From Acidisarcina sp963790505 (GTDB lineage: Bacteria > Acidobacteriota > Terriglobia > Terriglobales > Acidobacteriaceae), in assembly GCA_963790505.1 (NCBI GenBank), contig CAWBOT010000004.1, positions 434,001 to 498,000 on the forward strand: DNA of 64,000 bases, written 5' to 3'. A program made the position numbers and the translations under genes. A model generated the notes under the pieces. It ran no database searches, was not told the DNA's origin, and was given only the letters and a program-made list of their open reading frames with translations. Numbering within the stretch: the stretch's first letter is position 1; the number at the start of each line of letters is the position of its first letter. Below, piece by piece: positions 53,949 to 64,000 of the stretch.

Positions 53949-53976
53949 TCTGGCGGGTTATACCCGCTCAGATATG
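53949..53976. repeat. Second copy of the CGGGT/ACCCG hairpin
   Basis: TCTGGCGGGTTATACCCGCT with CAGATATGGGG behind it. Same layout as 53433-53468. Confidence 0.6.
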
Positions 53977-54012
53977 GGGCGCCCCTTTCGGTTCAGATTA
54001 AAGGGAAAGCCC

Positions 54013-54026
54013 AGGCCTAAAGGCCT
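54013..54026. repeat. TRAA-loop stem-loop
   Basis: AGGCC-TAAA-GGCCT, a perfect 5-bp stem. Confidence 0.6.
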
Positions 54027-54044
54027 CCGTGTATCTTTCTCTTT

Positions 54045-54064
54045 CCGAGGGCTAAAGCCCTCGG
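54045..54064. repeat. TRAA-loop stem-loop
   Basis: CCGAGGGC-TAAA-GCCCTCGG, a perfect 8-bp stem. Same loop rule as 54013-54026 and 60533-60552 but a different outer stem. Confidence 0.65.
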
Positions 54065-54225
54065 CTTCCACCGGGGCGGACTCGCGTCCGCCTATCCCAT
54101 GTCCGAGAATCCGGACATGGGGCACCCGCATTTGTGGTGGGTGCGGGCTTCGCAAACCGCAGGTCCTGTGGTTCGGGCTTTGGATCGAGCTGCAGATCCC
54201 TTCGGCTTTGCCTCAGGAAGAATGA
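54065..54225. repeat. Partial third copy of the 191-bp repeat
   Basis: Shares the part from GGGGCGGACTCGCGTCCGCC to GCAAACCGCAG, including the CCATGTCCG/CGGACATGG hairpin (54096 on), then diverges with an insertion before CTTCGGCTTTGCCTCAGGA. Confidence 0.75.
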
Positions 54226-54539
54226 GGCACTCCCGTTCGTAGTGAATGGGGCAGAACGGTGGTGCGGGCTCGAATTCTTACCCTGGGGTTTAGTAGCGGG
54301 TTGCCCGCTGGGGAGCGGAGCCGAGTCCCCGGTGAGCAACCCGCCTGACCCTGAACCGGGTCGAGGTGATATTCTTTAGCTTACTCCTGAGGCAGATGTC
54401 GTCAAGAGGTTCCCGCGATCGATGTCCCGGGACGGTCGAGCTAGTTCGCTGATTGAATTGACACTCCTTTAACCGCTTTGTTAGAACCTTAGTTTCTGGC
54501 TCAAAACTCCTGAGAACAGCCCCGCCGCCGGTCAAGGCA

Positions 54540-55022
54540 ATGGACGAAATACTGCAACAACTCGTGCCCCTCCTGCTCGGCTCCGTGCCGACGATCGTTA
54601 TTTTTTTGATCCTGGTGCTGGCCTACAGATTTATCCTGCTCGGACCCCTGTTGAAGGTGCTGGCGGAGCGCCGGCTGCGTACCGAAGGGGCGATCGAGCG
54701 GGCACAGGCGGCCATTGCCGCCGCCGACGCCAAGGCGCAGGAGTATGAGGCACGGTTGCGTGCGGCACGGGCGGAGATTTTTCGGGCCCGCGAAGAGCGG
54801 GTGCAGGTCTGGAACGCGGAACGCGACAGCGCGCTCGCCGCGGCCCGGCAGGTCGCGCGCGACCGGGTGAACGCCGCAAAATCCACGCTCGACGAACAGG
54901 CCGCGAGTTCCAGGCAGGAAATCGAAGGCAAAGCGGACGATCTGGCTGCGGAAATCCTCAAGGTCGTTCTACCAGCGGGCTTTTCGGCCGGCGGCGCCCT
55001 CGTAGCCGAGGGTCCGCGTTGA
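54540..55022 (+). CDS. ATP synthase Fo subunit b (first copy)
   Basis: 160 residues. An N-terminal TM helix (SVPTIVIFLILVLAYRFILLG) then a long coiled-coil AERRLRTEGAIERAQAAIAAADAKAQEYEARLRAARAE..., the stalk structure of subunit b. The first gene of the operon; no a or c subunit precedes it. Its TGA overlaps the TTG start of the second b-type gene, so both are made in linked amounts, as is usual for b/b' heterodimers. Confidence 0.9.
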   Translation: MDEILQQLVPLLLGSVPTIVIFLILVLAYRFILLGPLLKVLAERRLRTEGAIERAQAAIAAADAKAQEYEARLRAARAEIFRAREERVQVWNAERDSALAAARQVARDRVNAAKSTLDEQAASSRQEIEGKADDLAAEILKVVLPAGFSAGGALVAEGPR

Positions 55023-55729
55023 GAATCCGACTGCGCATCTGGCTGGTACTGCTTTGTTTCACCGCTTGCCTGGTTTGGCAGGGCGGCAACGTCGCACTTG
55101 CGCAGAGCGAGGCGACGGCAGCGCCGACCGCTTCCGCATCGACCGCTCCGGCGGAGAAACCTGACGGCGGGGACGAAACAGGCCAATTCCGCCACGCACC
55201 GATCGTCAAGGCCATCGCGCGGATGCTGCACGTCGACATTGAGAGCGCCGCGCAGATCTCCGAGGACATCAATTCGGGGATCCTGATTCTGGCGATCCTT
55301 TTCTTATTGTTGAAGGTGGCGCCGAAGGCGATTCGGAGCCGGACCGCAACGATCCAAAAGAAGCTGGTCGAGGCGCGGACGGCGACAGAAGAGGCGAACG
55401 AACGGTTGAGCGCCGTCGAGGCGAAGCTGGCGAGAATCGGCGAGGACATCGAGGCGATCCGGAAGCAGACCGAACAAGACACTCTCGGGGACGAGCGGCG
55501 CATCAAGCAGGCGATCGAGGACGAACGGGAACGGATCGTCAAGTCAGCCGAGCAGGAGATCGAATCAGCGGGGGCGGCCGCGCAGCGGGAGCTCAAGCGC
55601 TTCGCCGCGGAGCTGTCCATCGACCAGGCGACAAGGAAACTGCAGCTCACGGTGGATTCCGACCGAGAACTGGTGAAGCGTTTCGGCAAGGACCTGATTG
55701 GACAATTCGGCAAAGGGGGACAGAACTAA
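55019..55729 (+). CDS. ATP synthase Fo subunit b' (second copy, with signal)
   Basis: 236 residues from TTG 55019. It has a hydrophobic N-terminus ending at ALAQSEA and an Ala/Thr-rich linker, then a second TM helix (SGILILAILFLLLKVA) and a long coiled-coil stalk LVEARTATEEANERLSAVEAKLARIGEDIEAIRKQ. The N-terminal extension with a signal-like stretch is longer than in normal b subunits and is a feature of acidobacterial b'. Ends 1 nt into atpH (TAATG). Confidence 0.88.
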   Translation: MRIRLRIWLVLLCFTACLVWQGGNVALAQSEATAAPTASASTAPAEKPDGGDETGQFRHAPIVKAIARMLHVDIESAAQISEDINSGILILAILFLLLKVAPKAIRSRTATIQKKLVEARTATEEANERLSAVEAKLARIGEDIEAIRKQTEQDTLGDERRIKQAIEDERERIVKSAEQEIESAGAAAQRELKRFAAELSIDQATRKLQLTVDSDRELVKRFGKDLIGQFGKGGQN

Positions 55730-56268
55730 TGTCGATCTTTGCCTCGCGATATGCCCGGGCCTTTGCGGACGCCGTAGAAGGGGCTAAGCTGGACGCGGCG
55801 GCTGTCGGCCGGGAGCTGGACGACTTCGCGTTTGCGTTGAATGAAAGCCCGGAGCTGCGCCAACTGCTGGACAATCCGGTGTTTCCGGCGACGCAGAAGG
55901 TAGCTTTACTGGACAAGCTGAATGAACGGATCGGACTGTCGCCGCTGGTAAGGAACTTCCTGGCGGTGCTGATCTCTCACGACCGCATCGGGGCGTTTGA
56001 CGAAGTAGTAGCGGAATACCGGCGGGAGATGGACCGGCGCCGCGGGGTTTTTGAAGTAGAGATTGTCTCGGCGCGGCAACTTGGCGACGATGAGCGGAAC
56101 GAGCTGGAAGCGCAGGTGGGAGAGCTCGCCGGTGGCGAGGTGAAGGCCCAATACCGCGTGGACAAAGCGCTGCTCGGCGGGGTGATTGTCACCATTGGCA
56201 GCACAGTTTATGACGGCTCGGTCAAGGGACGGCTCGACCAGCTCAAAGAAGAACTCATCGCCGGCTAG
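55729..56268 (+). CDS. atpH: ATP synthase F1 subunit delta
   Basis: 179 residues. Delta/OSCP pattern: ASRYARAFADAVEG at the N-terminus, LLDNPVFPATQKVALLDKL in the middle and DKALLGGVIVTIGSTVYDGSVKGRLDQLKEEL at the end. Joins F1 to the peripheral stalk. TAATG overlap with the b' gene. Confidence 0.96.
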   Translation: MSIFASRYARAFADAVEGAKLDAAAVGRELDDFAFALNESPELRQLLDNPVFPATQKVALLDKLNERIGLSPLVRNFLAVLISHDRIGAFDEVVAEYRREMDRRRGVFEVEIVSARQLGDDERNELEAQVGELAGGEVKAQYRVDKALLGGVIVTIGSTVYDGSVKGRLDQLKEELIAG

Positions 56269-56318
56269 CTACGCGAGGCAAGCTGGCACAATGCAAGATT
56301 CGGTTGGGAAAGTGACGA

Positions 56319-57869
<1,551 letters not shown>

Positions 57870-57878
57870 GCATCCATT

Positions 57879-59003
<1,125 letters not shown>

Positions 59004-59035
59004 CCCTACACCAGCGAAGGTTTTGAAAGAGACTT

Positions 59036-60475
59036 ATGGCAGAGAACATAGGAAAAGTGATTCAGATTGCGGGCCCGGCGGTGGACGTGCAGTTCGACGA
59101 AGCCACGATGCCGCCCATTTACCAGGCGCTGCGCGTCACGAGCGAAGGCTTTGACGTGCCCAAGCCAGTCAATGTCATCCTCGAGGTGCAGCAGCATCTC
59201 GGCGAGGGCAGGGTACGCACCGTCGCCATGGAAGCCACCGAGGGCATGGTGCGGGGCATGAAGGCCATCGACACAGGCAGCTACATCATGGCGCCGGTGG
59301 GCCGCGCAACCCTGGGCAGGGTGCTCAACGTGATCGGCGAGCCGGTTGACGAGCTTGGGCCGGTCAACGCCAAAGAGTATCGCCCGATCCATCGGCTGGC
59401 GCCGGCATTTGACGAGCAGTCGACGAGCGAAGAGATGTTCGAGACCGGCGTGAAGGTCATCGATCTGATCCAGCCGTTTTTGAAGGGCGGCAAGATCGGC
59501 CTCTTCGGCGGCGCGGGCGTGGGCAAAACGGTGGTGATCCAGGAGCTGATCAATAACGTCGCCATGAAGCACGGCGGCTTTTCGGTCTTCGCCGGGGTCG
59601 GCGAGCGTACCCGCGAGGGCAACGACCTTTGGCGCGAGTTTCAGGAGTCTGGCGTTATCGACCTGAAGGATTTCTCGAAGTCGAAGGCGGCACTGATTTA
59701 TGGCCAGATGACGGAGCCTCCGGGCGCACGTTTGCGGGTTGCGCTGACGGGGCTAACGGTTGCCGAATACTTCCGCGATGAAGAGGGCTCGGACACGCTG
59801 CTCTTCATCGACAACATCTTCCGCTTTACGCAGGCCGGTTCCGAGGTTTCGACGCTGCTCGGCCGTATGCCGTCTGCGGTGGGCTATCAGCCGAACCTGG
59901 CAACGGAAATGGGCGAGTTGCAGGAGCGGATCACCTCGACGAAGAAGGGTTCGGTGACTTCGGTGCAGGCGGTGTACGTGCCGGCCGACGATTTGACGGA
60001 TCCGGCGCCGGCGACGACGTTTGCTCATCTGGATGCGACGACGGTGCTTTCGCGACCGCTGTCGGAACTGGGGATTTATCCGGCCGTCGATCCGCTGGCC
60101 TCGACTTCGCGGATCCTTTCGCCGCGCATCGTTGGACAGGAGCATTACGATGTCGCGCAGGGCGTGAAGCGGATTCTGCAGCGATACAAGGACCTGCAGG
60201 ACATCATCGCCATCCTTGGAATCGACGAGCTCTCCGATGATGACAAGCAGACCGTCAACCGCGCCCGCAAAGTGCAGCGGTTCCTGTCGCAGCCCTTCCA
60301 CGTGGCCGAGGTCTTTACGGGCGCGCCGGGCCGTTATGTCACGGTTGCGGACACCGTGCGCAGCTTCAAGGAGATCATCGAGGGCAAGCACGATGATATT
60401 CCCGAGCAGGCGTTTTATATGAAGGGCGCGATCGAGGAAGTGATCGAGGCCGGCGAGAAGATGAAGAAGGGGTAA
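59036..60475 (+). CDS. atpD: ATP synthase F1 subunit beta
   Basis: 479 residues. P-loop GGAGVGKT at 158-165, catalytic Glu190 in GERTREG, DNIFRFTQAGSEVS and the DELSDDDK helix (DELSEED type). The catalytic subunit. Normal length. Confidence 0.99.
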   Translation: MAENIGKVIQIAGPAVDVQFDEATMPPIYQALRVTSEGFDVPKPVNVILEVQQHLGEGRVRTVAMEATEGMVRGMKAIDTGSYIMAPVGRATLGRVLNVIGEPVDELGPVNAKEYRPIHRLAPAFDEQSTSEEMFETGVKVIDLIQPFLKGGKIGLFGGAGVGKTVVIQELINNVAMKHGGFSVFAGVGERTREGNDLWREFQESGVIDLKDFSKSKAALIYGQMTEPPGARLRVALTGLTVAEYFRDEEGSDTLLFIDNIFRFTQAGSEVSTLLGRMPSAVGYQPNLATEMGELQERITSTKKGSVTSVQAVYVPADDLTDPAPATTFAHLDATTVLSRPLSELGIYPAVDPLASTSRILSPRIVGQEHYDVAQGVKRILQRYKDLQDIIAILGIDELSDDDKQTVNRARKVQRFLSQPFHVAEVFTGAPGRYVTVADTVRSFKEIIEGKHDDIPEQAFYMKGAIEEVIEAGEKMKKG

Positions 60476-60499
60476 AGCTTCGCCCGGGCGATTCCCTCA

Positions 60500-60513
60500 G
60501 CGGTTGAAGCCGC
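60500..60513. repeat. TRAA-loop stem-loop between atpD and atpC
   Basis: GCGGT-TGAA-GCCGC with a T-G wobble at the loop closing pair. Confidence 0.5.
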
Positions 60514-60532
60514 GAGGATTGAGTGGACGTAT

Positions 60533-60552
60533 GGCACGGCTGAAGCCGTGCC
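60533..60552. repeat. Perfect hairpin GGCACGGC-TGAA-GCCGTGCC
   Basis: 8-bp perfect stem with a TGAA loop, followed by CCTTCAAGG, 65 nt before atpC. It could weaken read-through and lower epsilon levels, or simply be a copy of the mobile hairpin family. No T-run follows, so it is not a standard terminator. Confidence 0.65.
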
Positions 60553-60617
60553 CCTTCAAGGACGACCGGCGAGTACACGAGCATTGGTTGTGCAAGAACG
60601 TTGGTTGAATTGTAACT

Positions 60618-61037
60618 ATGGCTGAAGCAAATCAAATTCAGGTAAGGCTGGTCACTCCGGACAGCATCCTCGTCGACCAGACGGCAACGGCGGTGGAGCT
60701 TCCCGGGCTTTCCGGCTATATGGAAGTGCTGCCGGGGCACGCTCCGCTATTGTCGGAGCTGGGTTCGGGCGAAGTTCGCCTGCATGGCGGCGAAGCGGGC
60801 GAGCAGAGATTTCACGTTTCGTGGGGATTCGTTGAGGTGTTGCCGGACCGAGTGACGATCCTCGCCGATGAAGCCATAGCGCCGGAGAAGATCGACACCG
60901 CCGCCGCCCAACGGGAGCTCGACGAAGGCCACAAGCGCTGGGACGAAGCCGGCGACGTGGAAGAGAAATACACCGAAGCCAACGAAATGATCTCAGACGC
61001 GGAATCGAAGCTGGCAAGCACGGGGAACAAGAGCTAA
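60618..61037 (+). CDS. atpC: ATP synthase F1 subunit epsilon
   Basis: 139 residues. Epsilon beta-sandwich pattern: IQVRLVTPDSILVDQTATAVELPG and GYMEVLPGHAPLLSELGSGEVRL, followed by the two C-terminal helices (RELDEGHKRWDEAGDVEEKYTEANEMI). It is separated from atpD by 142 nt that hold two hairpins, more than the other gaps in the operon. Confidence 0.95.
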   Translation: MAEANQIQVRLVTPDSILVDQTATAVELPGLSGYMEVLPGHAPLLSELGSGEVRLHGGEAGEQRFHVSWGFVEVLPDRVTILADEAIAPEKIDTAAAQRELDEGHKRWDEAGDVEEKYTEANEMISDAESKLASTGNKS

Positions 61038-61168
61038 CGCCGGGGGTCCGAGAGTTCTCCGTGCGCGACTTTGCCGGAGATCGCTTGTGCCCGTCGCCGG
61101 TCCGAATGTGCCGCCGGCACAACGCTTCGCATCACACAGCTCTCATTGAAGAGATTCAGGGCGACTGC

Positions 61169-62212
61169 TCAAGGCGCCTGTACGTTGGATGATTCGATTT
61201 GGATGTCGGAACTCGTGCGCCGTGCGTAGAGAATCCCGCCGGTCACCCCTAGAAACTGCGCGCACGCCCTGCCGGCGAGCAGCACCGGAGAGAGGAATCC
61301 AACTGTCGTGTCCTTCGCGATCGCTCGCCTCGCGAACGGTAACGTGCTGAGCACAAACGCAGCCAGCACCAGCGCCGAGACCGGCGCCCGGGGCCGCACC
61401 ATCAAATCGAAGGCGACAGCCATCAGCATCGCCGGCAGGAATAAGAGCTGGAGCTTCATGACCTGTGGCGTGTGACTATCCTTGATGCCCTTGCCCGGGT
61501 TCTTGCGCACGGCCAGCACGCGCCAAAACGCGAACTTGTACTTCTTCTTGAAGTAGGCCCGGAATGTCTCCGGGTGGGTGTGGTAGACGATCGCTTCGGG
61601 AGCGAATTTCATCTTCCAGCCACGCGCCGACATCCGGTACGAGAGTTCAATGTCCTCGGCGCAAGCCACCGGGAAGGACGTGTCGTAGCCATTCATCTCG
61701 AGGAAGCGTTCGCGGCGAAAAGCGGCGGAGTAAGTATCGATAAAGTCGATGCTTGGCAAACCAGACATCTTGGCGTAACGATCTTCGTACTCGACCTGCA
61801 CGAAGCGGGCCGCCAGGCTCTTCTGGTGGGTGCGGTAGACGCCTTTCGCTCCAACCACCTCCGCGTCGCTGAAAGGGGCGAGCATCGCATCAACCCAGGC
61901 AGGCATTGGCACGCAGTCGTCGTCGGTGAAGAGCAGAATATCTCCCCGCGCCTCCTGGGCGCCGAGATTTCGGGCCGAGGCCGGTCCCGCGTTTGGCTGG
62001 GTAATCAGGCGAACGCCCGAATATCTCTCGACCGCTGAGTCCGTCTCATCAGTGGATCCGTCATTGACGACCAGAACCTCGACATCTAGCCCCGCGACTT
62101 GGGTCAGCAGGGCTTCGAGGCAGTTGCCGATGCGCGAGGCGCCGTTAAACGTAGGAATGATGATCGATACAGGTCTCGATCCGATCGATTGAGACTCGAT
62201 TGGCGCACCCAT
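61169..62212 (-). CDS. Glycosyltransferase family 2 with C-terminal TM segments
   Basis: 347 residues from ATG 62212 (MGAPIESQS; GGAAAG about 5 nt upstream); an ATG at 62263 would overlap the previous gene. GT-A motifs: SIIIPTFNGASRIGNCLEAL, VLVVNDGSTDETDS, the DxD in LFTDDDCVP and the acceptor-side ED in VACAEDIELSYRM. Two hydrophobic helices follow at about 270-290 and 295-320. Probably adds sugars to a lipid or envelope polymer. Cotranscribed with the radical SAM gene upstream. Confidence 0.92.
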   Translation of the reverse strand: MGAPIESQSIGSRPVSIIIPTFNGASRIGNCLEALLTQVAGLDVEVLVVNDGSTDETDSAVERYSGVRLITQPNAGPASARNLGAQEARGDILLFTDDDCVPMPAWVDAMLAPFSDAEVVGAKGVYRTHQKSLAARFVQVEYEDRYAKMSGLPSIDFIDTYSAAFRRERFLEMNGYDTSFPVACAEDIELSYRMSARGWKMKFAPEAIVYHTHPETFRAYFKKKYKFAFWRVLAVRKNPGKGIKDSHTPQVMKLQLLFLPAMLMAVAFDLMVRPRAPVSALVLAAFVLSTLPFARRAIAKDTTVGFLSPVLLAGRACAQFLGVTGGILYARRTSSDIQIESSNVQAP

Positions 62213-62249
62213 GGGCTTTCCGATTTGCAAACCCTGATTCGCTGCCTGG

Positions 62250-63796
62250 TTAGGCCGCCGCATCCGAGGTTTTCGCGGTGCCGCCGGCTTTCGGGGCGGC
62301 ATCCTGTTTTTGATGATCGCTGCCCTTCAGCAGGTATTTTGACAGCGTCAGAAATCCCTTTACGTTCCGCTGCAGTTCGCGACGGTCTCTGAGCGACTGT
62401 TTCAACTTGTAAAAAAGATACGACGGCGCGAGATAAAAGCTGCGCCTCGCCCGGTCGCAGAAACTCACTAGCTGTTCGTGCGTGATGTTCGGCAGGGTGA
62501 CCACACTATTGTGAAGACCATCCTTGGTAAGCCACGCCCCCCAGTCCTCAATCTGAATGTAGTCCCGGTTCTTGGCCTCCTGGTAGGCGACCGTACCCGG
62601 GTAAACCATGATGGGAAAGAACTGCGCAGTATCGGGTCGCAGCGCCTTGGCAAAGCTCAGCGTCTTTTCCATGCTCGCTGGAGTCTCGTTCAGGTTGCCG
62701 ACCATGAAGCAGCCGTGGACCATGATCTCCGATTCCTGGCAGCGGCGAACGAATTTGTGCGCTTCCTCGTGATACTTGGCGTCGCGCCGGTCGTCGTTGT
62801 TCTTCTTCATGCCGTTGATGACTTCGACGTCGCCGCTTTCAAAGCCGACACAGAAGAGCCGGGCTCCCGCCTGGTGAAGCGTCGAGAGCAGCTCGTGCTC
62901 GGCGCCGATATCGGCGCGGCAATTGGCGTCAAAGGGGAGCTTGTTGCCGCGGCGGATCAGTTCTTTGGCCAGCTCCAGCGTGCGCGGTTTGCTGACGATA
63001 AACGTGTCGTCTTCCAGCATGACGGTCTTGATCTCGGGCATCTCGCGAGAGACATACTCAAACTCGTCTGCGACATTGGCGACCGACCGATAACGCATCG
63101 TGTGGCCGCTGAAGGTCTGCGGGTAGACGCAGAAAGAGCAGTGATAAGGGCAGCCGCGGCTGGTGTCGAAGACCACCAAAGGCCACAGCGAGTGGCCGTA
63201 AAAATAGTCGGGAGTGTGCAGAAAGCGCTTGTAGACCTCGGAGACAAATGGCAGTTCATCGAGATTGTGAATAGCCGCGCGCTGCTTGTTGGTGAGGATT
63301 TCGCCGGTGTGCGGCTGGCGCCACGCAAGCCCATCGACCTGGGAAAGATCTGCGCCGCAGGCCTTTGCTTCCAGCCAGTCGCGTACGGTGTATTCGTATT
63401 CGCGGATGGCGACCGCCTGCAGCGAATCCGACATCAGCAAGAGTCTCTTTAGGAAGCGAGGATACGTGCCGCCCCACCATCAGCGTATGCAACTTAGGAT
63501 TCGCCGCCATCAGCGACTCCATCACGCTTACATCGTTGAGAATGCTGGGCGTGGAGGTATCACAGACCACCGCTTCAATATTTTTGGCCGTCAATGCGGT
63601 CGATGACCGTCTGCACCGAAAATCCTGCCGCCGGCGCATCGACGAGATCCACCTCGTGGCCGTTCTTGATCGCAACTCCGGCTGCGGTCGCGAGCCACTT
63701 GGGATAGTAAAGAGTGCCGCTCTTGGTGACCGCAGGACTGCGCTGCTCCCGAGAAAATCGGGGGTGGAACGGCGGGTTGAGGAAAAGCACGCGCAT
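62250..63796 (-). pseudogene. B12-binding radical SAM protein (HpnJ-like), two +1 frameshifts
   Basis: Frame 1 (63796-63585): MRVLFLNPPFHPRFSREQ, KWLATAAGVAIKNGHEVDLVDAP, the B12-binding start. After an extra T/A in a run of five (63581-63585) frame 2 continues KNIEAVVCDTSTPSILNDVSVMESL and HTLMVGRHVSSLPKETLAD. After an extra base at 63432 frame 3 begins SDSLQAVAIREYEYTVRDW and holds the radical SAM cluster CPYHCSFCVYPQTFSG (CxxxCxxC) and MLEDDTFIVSKPRTLELAKEL. The restored protein is about 515 residues. The pattern PQTFSGH...RSV and DDTF resembles HpnJ-type hopanoid enzymes; membership is likely but not proven. Confidence 0.82.
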
Positions 63797-63912
63797 CTAA
63801 GGAAACCTCCGAAAGTGCTCTTAAATAAGCATCTTCCAGTCAATTGCTGCCAGCGAAGTCCAGCTTCCAATCTACCATAGTGGGTAGGATGCGGTCGCCA
63901 CCGGGGACGCCT

Positions 63913-64000
63913 CTACACCGCACCTTCGAGTGCCTGGCGCAATGTTTCTACTGTCTTCCTGGAACAGGACTGCCAGCTAAACATTTTGCTGCGCTCTCCC
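63913..64000 (-). CDS. Partial C-terminal tail of an upstream protein
   Basis: The last 29 codons visible: ERSKMFSWQSCSRKTVETLRQALEGAV then TAG at 63913-63915. The phrase FSWQSCSRKTVETLRQ resembles the C-terminal tail of GT4/GT1-type glycosyltransferases (FSWxxCA..T). The rest of the gene is outside the window, so this is a low-confidence call. Confidence 0.45.
   Translation of the reverse strand, partial: GERSKMFSWQSCSRKTVETLRQALEGAV

Larger units (their letters stand above)
53400..54539. other. 1.1-kb gene-free repeat region upstream of the atp operon
   Basis: No supported gene. Contains hairpin repeats, two full copies of a 191-bp tandem repeat plus a partial third, and TRAA-loop stem-loops; each is listed separately. 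The open frames here are short and in repeated sequence. Confidence 0.7.

Noticed and set aside
53492..54225. Possible CRISPR array (repeated units).
   Set aside because: Units are 191 bp with no short repeat/spacer alternation and no cas genes.
60533..60552. Rho-independent terminator of atpD.
   Set aside because: No T-run follows the hairpin, and atpC belongs to the same operon.

Overview
The window looks like a chromosomal segment of a soil-type Acidobacteriota, probably Acidobacteriaceae/Terriglobia. It is GC-rich. It carries a PASTA-less Ser/Thr kinase fused to a TolB/PD40 propeller, small diheme cytochromes of the reaction-centre type, a DUF1080 protein, ArsR-SRPBCC and EF-G-like paralogues, a bacillithiol-type deacetylase and an F1Fo operon without the a and c subunits. 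This assignment is inferred from gene content; no rRNA is present.

Layout. 1-8.6 kb: polysaccharide deacetylase (cut by the edge), a deoxynucleoside kinase, an AhpD-like protein, a tiny metallothionein, panB-panC, a diheme cytochrome c, a 3-methyladenine glycosylase, a Bcp peroxiredoxin, a secreted repeat protein and a GH18 enzyme. 8.8-17.1 kb: a membrane glycosyltransferase with two frameshifts, DoxX, a receptor kinase, an MFS exporter and DUF1080. 17.1-28 kb: a dispersed repeat, xseB overlapping a homocysteine methyltransferase/MTHFR fusion, a propeller lipoprotein, bshB1, a receiver-like protein, an EF-G paralogue, NIPSNAP, Fpg/Nei and a purine permease. 28-38.5 kb: an MFS exporter, ArsR-SRPBCC, an amidohydrolase with an internal stop, etfB-(small membrane protein)-etfA, tRNA-Pro, OsmC, a HAD nucleotidase, a quinone-oxidoreductase-like MDR and a stand-alone DHp domain. 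38.6-41.0 kb: a complete IS1-type transposable element with perfect terminal repeats, an 8-bp target duplication and three cargo genes. 41.2-50.1 kb: glgX (frameshifted), tRNA-Leu, a lipoprotein, nadA, and tatB-tatC with an M28 peptidase. 50.1-54.5 kb: a repeat-bounded accessory island with a DGQHR protein, a HEPN-like protein and a GESHY/HPS protein, followed by 1.1 kb of hairpin and tandem repeats. 54.5-61.0 kb: atpF'-atpF-atpH-atpA-atpG-atpD-atpC. 61.2-64 kb: a minus-strand envelope cluster with GT2, a B12-type radical SAM protein and the tail of another protein.

The two most interesting regions are the IS1-type element carrying a ClpP/SppA-fold protease, and the DGQHR-HEPN-GESHY cluster next to the ATP synthase operon; the latter has the look of a small, possibly undescribed defence module. 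Seven gene-breaking frameshifts in this window all shift in the same direction (+1), several at homopolymers, so sequencing insertions should be excluded before any of these genes is called a pseudogene.
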